This document shows, in pieces, positions 63,852-64,000 of a stretch of DNA of 64,000 nucleotides (the stretch's first letter is position 1; each line of letters begins with the position of its first letter). The DNA is from UBA6168 sp964573725 (GTDB taxonomy: Bacteria > Bacteroidota > Bacteroidia > Chitinophagales > Saprospiraceae). The notes under the pieces are model-generated. The model was not told the DNA's origin. It did not search any database and saw only the letters and a program-made list of their open reading frames with translations. A program made the position numbers and the translations under genes. Location of the stretch: the NCBI GenBank assembly GCA_964573725.1, contig CAZNLJ010000004.1, forward strand, positions 1 to 64,000. Reading direction: 5' to 3'.

Positions 63852-63936
63852 CGGAAGCCGCCGCGGTAGGTCCCTCAAGGGCATCCTCCCGGAGGCCGGC
63901 GGTACCGAACCTGCGGGCGGCCCGCAACCACGACAA

Positions 63937-63944
63937 CAAAGATA
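63937..63944 (-). promoter_or_regulatory. -7 box for the DUF5682 gene
   Basis: Minus-strand TATCTTTG matches TAnnTTTG, giving a leader of about 200 nt. It lies 4 bp before the opposite-strand ATG at 63949. Confidence 0.4.
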
Positions 63945-63948
63945 ATCG

Positions 63949-64000
63949 ATGGAACCTTTTACCACCGCACCCGCTGCCTGGTCGGATACCTTCCTGGCCC
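63949..64000 (+). CDS. 5' fragment of a gene cut by the window end
   Basis: An ATG at 63949 opens a frame beginning MEPFTTAPAAW and running off the window. Only 17 codons are seen, so no function can be given. Its place opposite DUF5682 makes a SWIM or DUF5691 type partner possible but unproven. Confidence 0.5.
   Translation, partial: MEPFTTAPAAWSDTFLA

Noticed and set aside
1..64000. CRISPR array, prophage, integrase or IS transposase
   Set aside because: No regularly spaced repeats and no transposase, integrase or phage structural motif was found on either strand.

Overview
The window is one contiguous piece of a GC-rich bacterial chromosome, densely coding on both strands. Several things point to a member of the Bacteroidota, probably a GC-rich Saprospiria/Lewinella-like lineage (inference). 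At least a dozen intergenic gaps carry the Bacteroidota-type -7 box TAnnTTTG, two of them with a -33 TTTG box exactly 20 bp upstream. Shine-Dalgarno sequences are scarce. The gene families (GH109, Tat-exported sugar isomerase-like protein, BatC, DUF4129/DUF4350, two-gene YeeE, class II GlyRS, CarB without an MGS domain) also fit. No rRNA, tRNA, CRISPR array, transposase or phage gene was seen.

Layout. 0-15 kb: malic enzyme (maeB), a Tat-exported GH109 glycosidase, a two-gene molybdenum hydroxylase (isoquinoline 1-oxidoreductase type), an M81 peptidase, a GH9 glucanase fused to a polysaccharide deacetylase, an SGNH-like protein with a probable homopolymer indel, a Tat-exported TIM-barrel protein and an atypical SDR. 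15-22.7 kb: mtaB followed by a DUF4129/DUF4350 pair, glycyl-tRNA synthetase, a methyltransferase and a GT-C glycosyltransferase. 22.9-29.2 kb: a seven-gene, one-strand sulfur island (CstB-like persulfide dioxygenase-rhodanese, Crp/Fnr regulator, two YeeE-type transporter halves, lipoprotein rhodanese, c-heme DUF3365 protein, OprP-like porin) headed by a perfect CRP-type palindrome. 29.4-35.7 kb: a heavy-metal RND efflux system (adaptor, TolC, CzcA/CusA) led by a small His-rich secreted protein. 36-40 kb: a DEAD-box helicase with a long leader, then a group of small envelope genes around an orphan BatC. 40-48.4 kb: RluA-type pseudouridine synthase, an outer-membrane protein with a sigma-54-like promoter, lipA, a classical photolyase, DUF429, TIGR03643 and an iron-sulfur photolyase. 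48.4-61.2 kb: carB, M28 and M48 peptidases, and a PBP1A / HEAT-cyclophilin / gcvT / GNAT operon. 61.4-64 kb: a DUF5682 gene divergent from a gene cut by the window end.

How the genes work together. The sulfur island could form a route from the outer membrane (porin) through periplasmic rhodanese/heme proteins and an inner-membrane YeeE pair to a cytosolic persulfide dioxygenase, under one Crp/Fnr regulator. The efflux operon spans the envelope for divalent or monovalent metal export. The two photolyases and TIGR03643 form a light-dependent DNA repair cluster. PBP1A with the HEAT-cyclophilin lipoprotein suggests coupled peptidoglycan synthesis and envelope protein folding.

Limits: all family assignments come from reading motifs, not from database searches. 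Promoter and RNA calls are by eye.
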